DNA of 58,653 nucleotides from Muribaculaceae bacterium (GTDB taxonomy: Bacteria; Bacteroidota; Bacteroidia; Bacteroidales; Muribaculaceae). Below are positions 50,317 to 57,541 of the stretch, piece by piece. The DNA lies in contig JAGCRW010000100.1 of the NCBI GenBank assembly GCA_017964485.1, forward strand, positions 1 through 58,653, written 5' to 3'. Below the pieces are notes generated by a model. It did no database searches. It had not been told where the DNA came from and was given only the letters and a program-made list of their open reading frames with translations. Each line of letters opens with the position of its first letter. Within the stretch, counting starts at the first letter, position 1. Made by a program: the position numbers and the translations under genes.

Positions 50317-50973
50317 ATGTCAAGCAAAAAGAGAAAATGGTATGTGGTGTGGATAGGCACCGAGCCGGGAATCTGCGACACGTGGACTGAGTGCCAGATA
50401 CGCACAAAAGGCTATCCAGGCGCACGTTATAAGAGTTTTGACAGCCAAGAGGAGGCTGTGGAAGCGTGGCGCAACGGATATGAGGAGGAAGCGCGTCAAG
50501 TGCTGCGGGCAATAGCCAATGCCCCTCGCCGCAAAGATGATGTGGACTACACTCAGATACCCGAGATTATCCCTGGCAGTTGGGCTGTGGATGCCGCATG
50601 CAGCAAAAATCCCGGCACGATGGAGTATCGTGGTGTGGACGTTTACACTGGTGCGCAGATTTTCCACCAGGGGCCGTTTGAGCAAGGCACCAATAACATC
50701 GGCGAGTTCCTTGCAATAGTTCATGCCTTGGCGATGCTCTACAACCAAGGCGACGGCACTACAGCCATTTACAGCGACAGCCGTACGGCACAGATTTGGG
50801 TGCGCAAGCGCAAATGCGGCACAAAACTCGAGCGCACACCCCAAAATTCTCGCCTCCTCGACATAGTGCTCCGTGCCGAGAATTGGTTGCAGACACACCA
50901 AACCTCCAATCCCATTTACAAATGGCAAACTGACAAATGGGGCGAAATCCCCGCCGACTTCGGGAGAAAATAA
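50317..50973 (+). CDS. viroplasmin-type ribonuclease H
   Basis: 218 residues. The N-terminal viroplasmin (Cauli_VI) domain is WYVVWIGTEPGICDTWTEC followed by YPGARYKSFDSQEEAVEAW. The RNase HI domain (from about residue 88) has catalytic acids in WAVDAACS, NNIGEFLAI, AIYSDSRTA and the late WGEIPADFGRK. It degrades RNA in RNA-DNA hybrids; the viroplasmin domain binds the hybrid. This two-domain form is the common RNase H1 of Bacteroidetes. Confidence 0.92.
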   Translation: MSSKKRKWYVVWIGTEPGICDTWTECQIRTKGYPGARYKSFDSQEEAVEAWRNGYEEEARQVLRAIANAPRRKDDVDYTQIPEIIPGSWAVDAACSKNPGTMEYRGVDVYTGAQIFHQGPFEQGTNNIGEFLAIVHALAMLYNQGDGTTAIYSDSRTAQIWVRKRKCGTKLERTPQNSRLLDIVLRAENWLQTHQTSNPIYKWQTDKWGEIPADFGRK

Positions 50974-50997
50974 AGGCACACCAATGAAACAATAAAC

Positions 50998-51032
50998 AAA
51001 GAGAGCCAGTCGCTAAGCAACTGACTCTCTTT
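50998..51032. terminator. bidirectional terminator between the RNase H gene and tRNA-Gln
   Basis: AAAGAGAGCCAGT and ACTGACTCTCTTT pair along 13 positions with one wobble. The A and T tracts at the ends let it act on both converging transcripts. Confidence 0.75.
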
Positions 51033-51035
51033 ATG

Positions 51036-51106
51036 TTGGCCTACCCGGATTCGAACCAGGAAATGCGGCACCAAAAACCGTTGTGTTACCGTTACACTAT
51101 AGGCCA
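51036..51106 (-). tRNA. tRNA-Gln (anticodon TTG)
   Basis: 71 nt on the reverse strand. The acceptor stem TGGCCTA pairs with TAGGCCA, with discriminator A. The D-loop region AGTGTAACGGTAACAC, anticodon loop TTTTGGT with anticodon TTG, and T-arm loop TTCGAATC are all recognisable. The anticodon stem has a weak A27-C43 position. CCA is not encoded. It is located between a bidirectional terminator and tyrS. Confidence 0.92.
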
Positions 51107-51297
51107 ATCCTAACATCATGAGAACAGAATTCCCAAATGCGGTGCAAAATTACACTAGTTTGTGCAATCTACCAAATTTTTCGCGATTTTTTTTCAAAAA
51201 GCGCAGAAAAGTGAAAAGAAACTAAAAGGCTTGAGAAATCCCGCGTGGGCGTGGTTGCGCCGTCGTCGTTTGATAATTCTCTTTCTTCCCTTTCCCC

Positions 51298-52590
51298 TTA
51301 TTTGGCAATTAGCAGGAAGTAGTTTTTCTTGCCACGCTGGGCGAGGATGTATTTGTCGTTTAGCAGCATAGTGCTGTCGATGAGCATGTTTTGGTCGGTG
51401 ACTTTTTCCTTGTTGATGCTTACGCCACCGCCCTGAGTCATCTTGCGCATCTCGCCCTTGCTGGGGAAGACTGCAGCGTTCTCGGTGAGCAGCACGATGG
51501 CTGGCACGCCCTCGTTGAGGGCCTCACGGCTTACCTCAAACTGTGGCACTCCCTCAAATACCGAAAGCAGTGTGTCCTCGTCAATCTTGTGGAGGATGTC
51601 TTTTGCTTTGTTGCTGAAGAGGATTTGCGAAGCTTCAACAGCCATCTCATAGTCCTGCTCGCTATGCACCATGATGGTGATTTCCTTGGCGAGACGCTTC
51701 TGCAATGGGCGCAGACCTGGGTCACGCTCCTGCTCTTCCTCGAGGGCTTTGATTTCGTCTTGAGGCAGATCGGTGAAAATCTTGATGTACTTGGCAGCAT
51801 CGGCGTCGCTCACGTTGAGCCAGAACTGATAGAACTTGTAGGGCGAGGTGCGCTTGGGGTCGAGCCATACGTTTCCACTCTCGGTCTTGCCAAACTTGCC
51901 GCCGTCGGCCTTGGTAATAAGTGGGCAGGTGATGGCGAAAGCCTCGCCGCCAGCGATGCGGCGAATCAGCTCAGTGCCTGTGGTGATATTGCCCCATTGG
52001 TCGCTGCCGCCCATCTGTAGCTTGCAGCCCTCATGCTCATAAAGGTAGAGGAAGTCATAGCCCTGGAGTAGCTGGTAACTGAATTCGGTGAACGACATTC
52101 CGTGGTCGGCGTTGGCAGCAAGGCGCTTCTTCACGCTGTCCTTAGCCATCATATAGTTCACAGTGATGTGCTTGCCGATGTCGCGGATGAAGTTCAGGAA
52201 CGAGAACTCCTTCATCCAGTCGTAGTTGTTCACGAGGATGGCGTGGTTAGGAGCGTCGCTATCGAAGTCGAGGAAGTGCGCCAACTGAGCCTTGATGGCC
52301 TCCTGGTTGTGGCGAAGGGTCTCCTCATCGATGAGTTTGCGCTCCTGCGACTTCATAGAGGGGTCGCCAATCATACCTGTGGCACCGCCAACGAGGGCGA
52401 TGGGACGATGACCGGCACGCTGGAAGTGCTTGAGCATCATGATGCTTACCAAGTGGCCTATGTGTAGTGAGTCGGCTGTGGGGTCAATGCCCACGTAGGC
52501 GCTCGTCATCTCTTTATTCAACTGTTCTTCAGTACCTGGCATGATATTGGCAATCATGCCTCTCCAAGTTAGTTCTTCTACAAAATTCAT
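51298..52590 (-). CDS. tyrS: tyrosyl-tRNA synthetase
   Basis: 430 residues. The class I HIGH signature is [16 protein letters not shown] and the KMSKS-equivalent KFGKTESG. The Tyr-binding [20 protein letters not shown] and GGSDQWGNI identify TyrRS. The C-terminal ~80 residues form an S4 RNA-binding domain, starting near VSINKEKV. It charges tRNA-Tyr. In related genomes tyrS is often near yidD and tatD; here it is 20 kb away from that cluster. Confidence 0.96.
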   Translation of the reverse strand: MNFVEELTWRGMIANIMPGTEEQLNKEMTSAYVGIDPTADSLHIGHLVSIMMLKHFQRAGHRPIALVGGATGMIGDPSMKSQERKLIDEETLRHNQEAIKAQLAHFLDFDSDAPNHAILVNNYDWMKEFSFLNFIRDIGKHITVNYMMAKDSVKKRLAANADHGMSFTEFSYQLLQGYDFLYLYEHEGCKLQMGGSDQWGNITTGTELIRRIAGGEAFAITCPLITKADGGKFGKTESGNVWLDPKRTSPYKFYQFWLNVSDADAAKYIKIFTDLPQDEIKALEEEQERDPGLRPLQKRLAKEITIMVHSEQDYEMAVEASQILFSNKAKDILHKIDEDTLLSVFEGVPQFEVSREALNEGVPAIVLLTENAAVFPSKGEMRKMTQGGGVSINKEKVTDQNMLIDSTMLLNDKYILAQRGKKNYFLLIAK

Positions 52591-52634
52591 CGATTTATAA
52601 CGTGTTTTTTAGTGAATATTCCATTTTCAGGCTG

Positions 52635-52642
52635 CAAAGATA
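52635..52642 (-). promoter_or_regulatory. -7 box of tyrS
   Basis: Reverse-strand TATCTTTG followed by CAG, 44 bases before the ATG. Confidence 0.55.
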
Positions 52643-52709
52643 GTAATTTTTTTGAACGCAAAAAAATTATATAGTAGAGTGTTAATGCTTTTATTTACAG
52701 AAATATCTG

Positions 52710-53204
52710 TTAATCAATTAGTTCCTTTGCAATCCAAGCGCAAGCTTGGGCATCGGCGAGGGCATGGTGGTGGTTTTCCATGTAAAGACCTAGGGCTGCA
52801 GCTACGGTATCGAGTTGATGGTTAGGCAGGTGTGGCATTTTGCGGCGGGCGGCGCGCAGCGTGTCGAGGAAAATATAATCGGGATAGTCCATCTGATAGG
52901 TGCGGAATACAGCCTTGAGGCAGCCTTCATCAAAACGACTGTTGTGCGCCACGAGCGGCAAACCTTCAATAAGTGGTTCAATCTGCGCCCACACATCAGG
53001 GAAAATAGGGGCATCATCGGTATCGTCGTAGCACAGGCCGTGCACGCGAGAACACCAGTAGCTATAGTAGTTTGGTTCGGGTTGGATAAGCGAGTAGAAG
53101 GAATCTACAACCTCTCCACCACGCACTATCACCACCCCAACCGAGCACACCGAGGAGCGCTCACCATTAGCAGTCTCAAAATCTATTGCCGCAAAATCGG
53201 TCAT
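52710..53204 (-). CDS. DnaQ-like 3'-5' exonuclease
   Basis: 164 residues from the ATG at 53204 (MTDFAAIDFETANGERSS); the longer frame crosses a promoter and is rejected. The DEDDh motifs are complete: AIDFETAN (Exo I), VAHNSRFDEGCL (Exo II) and HHHALADAQACAWI (Exo III His and Asp). It is a stand-alone proofreading-type exonuclease rather than the polymerase III epsilon subunit proper. A reverse-strand -7 box TACCTTTG lies at 53230-53223, 19 bases upstream of the start. Confidence 0.9.
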   Translation of the reverse strand: MTDFAAIDFETANGERSSVCSVGVVIVRGGEVVDSFYSLIQPEPNYYSYWCSRVHGLCYDDTDDAPIFPDVWAQIEPLIEGLPLVAHNSRFDEGCLKAVFRTYQMDYPDYIFLDTLRAARRKMPHLPNHQLDTVAAALGLYMENHHHALADAQACAWIAKELID

Positions 53205-53290
53205 TGTCTTGTCCTTTTTTTGCAAAGGTACAACAAAGTTGCACCAAATCGTGGCAATGGTTTGAAAAAAGTGAGGAAAACTGCAAAAAA

Positions 53291-53318
53291 AGCGGCGCCT
53301 CATCCTCGAGGTGCCGCT
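53291..53318 (-). terminator. Rho-independent terminator downstream of the Spy-like gene
   Basis: AGCGGC-G-CCTC pairs with GAGG-T-GCCGCT. The reverse strand continues with a run of eight T. It lies between the Spy-like gene stop (53427) and the exonuclease promoter, insulating them. Confidence 0.8.
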
Positions 53319-53426
53319 GAGTGTATCTAATCATTCCTTTATAGCCTTACTAATCAATCTAATTATTAACCTAAAACAAATGCTTATGAAAAATTTTATC
53401 TTCTATGATGTGAGTGTGTTGGCGTG

Positions 53427-53903
53427 TTACTCGCCCATATCGCGGTCAAAGCCGCCCATTCCGCCAGGTCCGCCAGGACCTCTGTGACCGCGACCTGGTC
53501 CGTGTCCTCTGCCCGGTCCATGGCCTTTGCCTTGCTCGAAGCCCTTGCGACCTTCTTTCCACATTTCTTTCTCCTTATCCTTCATCTCGGAATATTTTGC
53601 TTTCTGATCATCACTTAGGATAGAGTTGATCTTGCCGTCGAGGGCTTCGCGGTCTTTCATCTCCATCAGGCGCATCTGCTCCATGCGTGCCATCTGGGTT
53701 TTGTCAAACTCCTGGTAGAACTCCGTGAGCTGCTTCTTCTGCTCGTCGGTGAGGTTGAGTTTCTTGTCAAGGCGCTTAACCTGGTGCTCGATGCGCTTCT
53801 CCGGGTCCGGTCCACGGCGATCGCCGCGCTGCTCAAAATCTTGTGCTGTCACTGCTGTAGTGGCTACTACAGCCATTAATGCTAATAAAAAAGTCTTTTT
53901 CAT
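53427..53903 (-). CDS. periplasmic Spy/CpxP-like protein with Gly-rich tail
   Basis: 158 residues. The signal peptide MKKTFLLALMAVVATTAVTA is cleaved around residue 20. The middle is charged helix with LTDEQKKQLTEFYQEF and ILSDDQKAKYSEMKDKE, the LTxEQ motif type of Spy/CpxP (LTXXQ) and related Bacteroidetes families. The C-terminal ~35 residues are GPGRGHGPGRGH-type repeats ending FDRDMGE. Spy-like proteins are periplasmic chaperones induced by envelope stress; a metal-binding role for the His/Gly tail is possible. Confidence 0.8.
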   Translation of the reverse strand: MKKTFLLALMAVVATTAVTAQDFEQRGDRRGPDPEKRIEHQVKRLDKKLNLTDEQKKQLTEFYQEFDKTQMARMEQMRLMEMKDREALDGKINSILSDDQKAKYSEMKDKEKEMWKEGRKGFEQGKGHGPGRGHGPGRGHRGPGGPGGMGGFDRDMGE

Positions 53904-53944
53904 GATGTTATTATTTTTTGTGAATAAACTGTTTACTTAAAAAA

Positions 53945-53978
53945 GTGGACCCTGATCCACATGTGGCGCAGGGTCCAC
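53945..53978 (-). terminator. Rho-independent terminator of the 151-aa secreted protein gene
   Basis: GTGGACCCTG and CAGGGTCCAC, a perfect 10-bp stem, followed on the reverse strand by six T. It lies 18 bases past the stop. Confidence 0.85.
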
Positions 53979-53995
53979 GGGATTATTATTTTTGA

Positions 53996-54451
53996 TTAGA
54001 TGAAGCCGGCGATGCGGAACATTACTCTGCCGTTGCTATGCATTGGGCTATAGATGATTCCTTTGTGAACATAGTGCTTAACGCCGTTGCGAATCATTAC
54101 GGTGTGACCTACTGGGAGTGAGGGAACGATCATGCCAATTCTTGGACGAACTACCTCAAAACCGCGGTTGATAGCGCTGTAGAATACTCCGTTATCGTAG
54201 ATGAAGCTTAAGCCTCCAAAGTTTACCACGATTCCCGAAGGACGGCTTGTCACGCGCATGCCGTAGTGAATAGTTGCTGGACGCACTGGCGGCATTGGCT
54301 TTACAACTCGAGGACCATGACCTGGACCACGCATTTCAACACTTGGTCTGTGGCTCATTGCACCGCCACGCCCGCTGCGTGCCATTGCCGATGGTGCTGC
54401 CAGACCTGCAGTCACCAGCAAGATTACGATGCTAAGTAATAATTTCTTCAT
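53996..54451 (-). CDS. secreted small protein resembling DUF6515-type proteins
   Basis: 151 residues. The signal peptide MKKLLLSIVILLVTAGLAAP is followed by a basic Arg/His/Pro-rich region (RGPGHGPRVVKPMPPVRP). The C-terminal half has repeated short strands built as YDNGVFYSAINRGFEVVRP, VGHTVMIRNGVKHYVHKGI and IYSPMHS, like the (Y)xxGVYYxP repeats of DUF6515-like periplasmic proteins. Family assignment is from memory of the pattern. Function unknown. Own terminator; probably a single-gene unit. Confidence 0.65.
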   Translation of the reverse strand: MKKLLLSIVILLVTAGLAAPSAMARSGRGGAMSHRPSVEMRGPGHGPRVVKPMPPVRPATIHYGMRVTSRPSGIVVNFGGLSFIYDNGVFYSAINRGFEVVRPRIGMIVPSLPVGHTVMIRNGVKHYVHKGIIYSPMHSNGRVMFRIAGFI

Positions 54452-54657
54452 GATTGTGAGTTTTTATGCTGTTGCCAGCGGTTAAATAAATATATTTGTT
54501 GCAAAGTTAAGGTGGTTTTCCACTGTGTGCAATAGTTGTTGCAAAAGTTGGTGGTCAACGACCTGAAAGTGATGGTAAACGACATTTTGCTGTTTTTTGC
54601 TGTGTCTTTCTCACCGCTTTCTGTCATTTAGATTGCAATGGAGGGCAATAGTTTAAA

Positions 54658-54696
54658 GGCGTTAGCCCCAACCCCTCGAGGTTGATGGCCAACGCC
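54658..54696 (-). terminator. hairpin downstream of the S8 protease operon
   Basis: GGCGTTAGCCCC and GGCCAACGCC arms with inner CAACCTC/GAGGTTG pairing. It lies 35 bases beyond the small coupled ORF. The flanks carry the phrase GTGATGGTNAACGACA twice (about 54570 and 54704). No gene was seen in 54452-54730. Confidence 0.45.
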
Positions 54697-54730
54697 CAAA
54701 ATGTGATGGTGAACGACAATTATTGCATTG

Positions 54731-54811
54731 TCAATTCTCGGAAATACCACTGGCTTGTGACGATAAAATGGCGGTAACAAGTGCCAACACTAATAATATT
54801 CTTGCTTTCAT
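54731..54811 (-). CDS. 26-residue signal-peptide-like ORF coupled to the S8 protease
   Basis: The ATG overlaps the TGA stop of the S8 protease gene (ATGA arrangement). The product is 26 residues: MKAR, a hydrophobic stretch ILLVLALVTAILSS, a likely cleavage site QASG and then SEN before a stop. It is either a genuine small exported peptide translated by coupling, or the surviving start of a gene whose body has been lost. The sequence after the stop does not continue as protein in any frame I followed. Confidence 0.4.
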   Translation of the reverse strand: MKARILLVLALVTAILSSQASGISEN

Positions 54812-57192
54812 AGTCTTATAAGTGTGGAGCCAGTTGTTTCTTTGTTCCCGGTATTCAGTTGCACGGCATATACTCCTGGAGTGAGAGCCGATAGGTCGAT
54901 AGCAGTGCCGTTTGCAGCAGCTACTAGCCGGCCGTCAAGAGAATACACGTTTAACTGTGCATTTTGTGATGATTCCTCGTCGCACACCACGCTGAGAATG
55001 CGGCTATTTAGCCTGAAGCTTGCCTTCAGTGGCTGATGATCAGATAATTCTCCAATAGTATTTGTCACATTAAGAATGTATAGCAGACCACGATAAGCAT
55101 CTATCTGTCCATAACCATAGATGTTATTGGGATAATCCAGTGATGGTTCGGGATGTGTGCAGGTGTGCTCAAACACATCAAGAATGTCCTGTGGAGTCAG
55201 GTCGGGTTTAGCCTCCAGCCACAAAGCTATAGTGCCAGCAATTACTGGCGTAGACATCGAAGTGCCACTTTGTGCAGTATAGTAATAGTCTTTGCCGTTG
55301 TATGTAACCTTGTCGGTAAGCTCGGAGCGCACCTTGTCGGTGATTTCGACATATCCGTTGAATGCGGCATTGATGCTCACGCCTGGGGCGCAGACGTCGG
55401 GTTTGGTAAGACCATCAAATGTCGGACCTTTCGAAGAGAACCGGGCTATCAGTCCTGGCGCGCTGGCGGCAAGGTCAGCTATCTCATCGTTGGTTTGACC
55501 GTCAATGTTCACAAATGTCGACTTATAGCCTGTCGCACCTACGGTTATCAATCCTGGCAGAGTGCCTGGCCACCACATTGAATGCCCTGAGCTACCATAG
55601 CTATAGGCATCAACGCCATCAATATTTACAAAGGGACAATACTTGATGTCGGAATACACCCATGCAGGGCCATCTCCCGTGAACAGCACTAGAGCTCCGC
55701 ACAACATTAAATAAGCCAAATTGGGCATGTCGCCATGAATGTGGAACACGTCGCCTCGCTCATCATAATGATTGGTTTTCCATATCTTCAAGTGAATGTC
55801 ACCCAGCATTACAGTCGTCTCAAGGTAGCAGGTATCTTGAAGCGCAAGAATACTGTCGGTGTTAAAGATGAGAGTCTTCTCGATGTGAGTGTCTATTAGC
55901 CTTATGCTAAGGAAGTCAATGCGAACTTGCTGGTTAACGGGCGTGACTATGTCCATGTCGATTTTGTTTCCACCTCCAATGCCATTGACTATAGCGGTGC
56001 CGGCTTGATACACATCGGCAGGTTTTTCCAAGTAGGCAGTGTGATAGCCGTCGTTGCCAGCGCATGTCACAATAATGCGCCCTGGACCAGTGAGTGCTTG
56101 CAGTGCTTCGCTTTCAAGGATACGCTCGTTGGCATAGGTGCAGCTTTCGCCGCTGCTGAAATTGATAACACATGGCTTGCCAGCTTCTTGTGCTTGGTCA
56201 AAGATGTATTTGAAACCTAGCACACACACCGCCGATGTCATCTCGTCGGGGCTCTCAAAGTCTTCTTCATACGAATTGAAGTGGGCAACATACAAGTCCG
56301 ACCCTGGAGCCATGCCCTGATACTTGCCATTAACTGCACTTCCGGTCATGATGCCCATCACATGTGTGCCATGTAGGGAGGCGCCAGCATGGTGAGTGTG
56401 CCCGTAGGCCAAAATTTCTTCGGGGCTTGTCATGGCATGTCCTAAGGTGCCGTCTTCATTCTGCCAGCAGAAGTCGTAGTAATACTGTGCACGAGATTTG
56501 CCCTTGGAATCTAGGAATGCGGGATGTGTGAAATCGTAGCCGTTGTCGAAGATTCCAGCTGCCACGCCTTTGCCAGTGAATGCGTGTGGCAGACCTGAGC
56601 CACTTGCGGGAGTGGGTTGAGCGTCCCCCAAAAGGATGTTGTAAAGTAATGTCACATCGGTGCTGGTCACGGTGCCGTCGCCGTTCACGTCGCTGGTGCT
56701 GAGGTAAGTGTCGGTTCCATTAAGCAAATAGTCATAGATTATAGTGATGTCGGTGGCAGTAATGTCGCCATCGCGGTTCACGTCTTCTATGAAGTAATCA
56801 TCAACTTCATAAATTGGAGTGGCGTTTATTTGCCCTGGCGTCACGTCCATTGCTAGTCGTGGCACACTTTCGGCCTCGATGCGCTCAACTCGATTGTCCA
56901 TTGTCAAAGCGCCCACACTTTCAATGGGAACACGCACAATGTAAATGCGTCCAATACTATCAATAACATCCACATTATAGTTTTTGAGGATGTCAGAGTT
57001 GTTCTTGCTGCCAATGAATGACATTAGAGCCAGAAACTTGCCTTTGTCGGCATTTGCCTTTAGGCTTTTGCTGTTTGCTCGGTTGCAGATTGAGACAACA
57101 CCTGCCGACAATTTCTTGGTGTCAATGTGCTGCATCGCACCGATGTTGAGTGCCATAAGCATCAACAATATGAGAACAAAAATTTTTTTCAT
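54808..57192 (-). CDS. secreted S8 (subtilisin-like) protease with internal dockerin and T9SS-like tail
   Basis: 794 residues. A signal peptide (1-~19) and a propeptide region (to ~125) precede a type I dockerin (about 137-190) with two Ca-binding halves (DVNRDGDITATD and DVNGDGTVTSTD), and then the catalytic domain. The triad is Asp216 (AAGIFDNGYDFTHP), His (LHGTHVMGIM) and Ser (GTSMSTPVIAGTIALW). A PA-like insertion lies before the Ser block. The last ~70 residues (LNVYSLDGRLV, ALTPGVYAVQL) resemble type A sorting domains of the type IX secretion system, suggesting surface attachment. The dockerin position between propeptide and protease is unusual. Confidence 0.9.
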   Translation of the reverse strand: MKKIFVLILLMLMALNIGAMQHIDTKKLSAGVVSICNRANSKSLKANADKGKFLALMSFIGSKNNSDILKNYNVDVIDSIGRIYIVRVPIESVGALTMDNRVERIEAESVPRLAMDVTPGQINATPIYEVDDYFIEDVNRDGDITATDITIIYDYLLNGTDTYLSTSDVNGDGTVTSTDVTLLYNILLGDAQPTPASGSGLPHAFTGKGVAAGIFDNGYDFTHPAFLDSKGKSRAQYYYDFCWQNEDGTLGHAMTSPEEILAYGHTHHAGASLHGTHVMGIMTGSAVNGKYQGMAPGSDLYVAHFNSYEEDFESPDEMTSAVCVLGFKYIFDQAQEAGKPCVINFSSGESCTYANERILESEALQALTGPGRIIVTCAGNDGYHTAYLEKPADVYQAGTAIVNGIGGGNKIDMDIVTPVNQQVRIDFLSIRLIDTHIEKTLIFNTDSILALQDTCYLETTVMLGDIHLKIWKTNHYDERGDVFHIHGDMPNLAYLMLCGALVLFTGDGPAWVYSDIKYCPFVNIDGVDAYSYGSSGHSMWWPGTLPGLITVGATGYKSTFVNIDGQTNDEIADLAASAPGLIARFSSKGPTFDGLTKPDVCAPGVSINAAFNGYVEITDKVRSELTDKVTYNGKDYYYTAQSGTSMSTPVIAGTIALWLEAKPDLTPQDILDVFEHTCTHPEPSLDYPNNIYGYGQIDAYRGLLYILNVTNTIGELSDHQPLKASFRLNSRILSVVCDEESSQNAQLNVYSLDGRLVAAANGTAIDLSALTPGVYAVQLNTGNKETTGSTLIRL

Positions 57193-57246
57193 AATCCGTT
57201 GATTTTAAAATAATAGGAGAAAGGATAACACTTCACATAACAAATA

Positions 57247-57254
57247 CAAAATTA
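57247..57254 (-). promoter_or_regulatory. -7 box of the S8 protease gene
   Basis: Reverse-strand TAATTTTG, 54 bases before the ATG at 57192. The remainder of the 349-base gap to 57542 is AT-rich with no gene seen. Confidence 0.45.
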
Positions 57255-57492
57255 ATTATATGGCTCAATATTTATCTTCTCAACATGTTAAATTAGATTA
57301 AAATTTCGGCACTGGATAATTTTTGTGAAAGTATGACGATTACTAAGAAAGGTTTTGACAGTATTTGAGTTAGATATTTTAGGAGTGGTCTTTGTTTGAT
57401 TGGTGACTAGGATTTTCCCACCAATAGTAACCATTTTCATCACTTTATGAAATTTAAAGTGCATAGATTGAGATTGTTTAAAGGAAAATCAT

Positions 57493-57500
57493 TAACTTTG
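57493..57500 (+). promoter_or_regulatory. -7 box of the coiled-coil gene
   Basis: TAACTTTG followed by CA, 41 bases before the ATG at 57542. A TTG at 57468-57470 gives a 22-base spacer. Confidence 0.55.
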
Positions 57501-57541
57501 CACCCTCAAAAGGATAAAAACAAAAATAAAATACAGGAATT

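Noticed and set aside
53205-53303. N-terminal extension of the exonuclease
   Set aside because: It spans a promoter -7 box and an A/T-rich leader; the family fold begins at the ATG at 53204.
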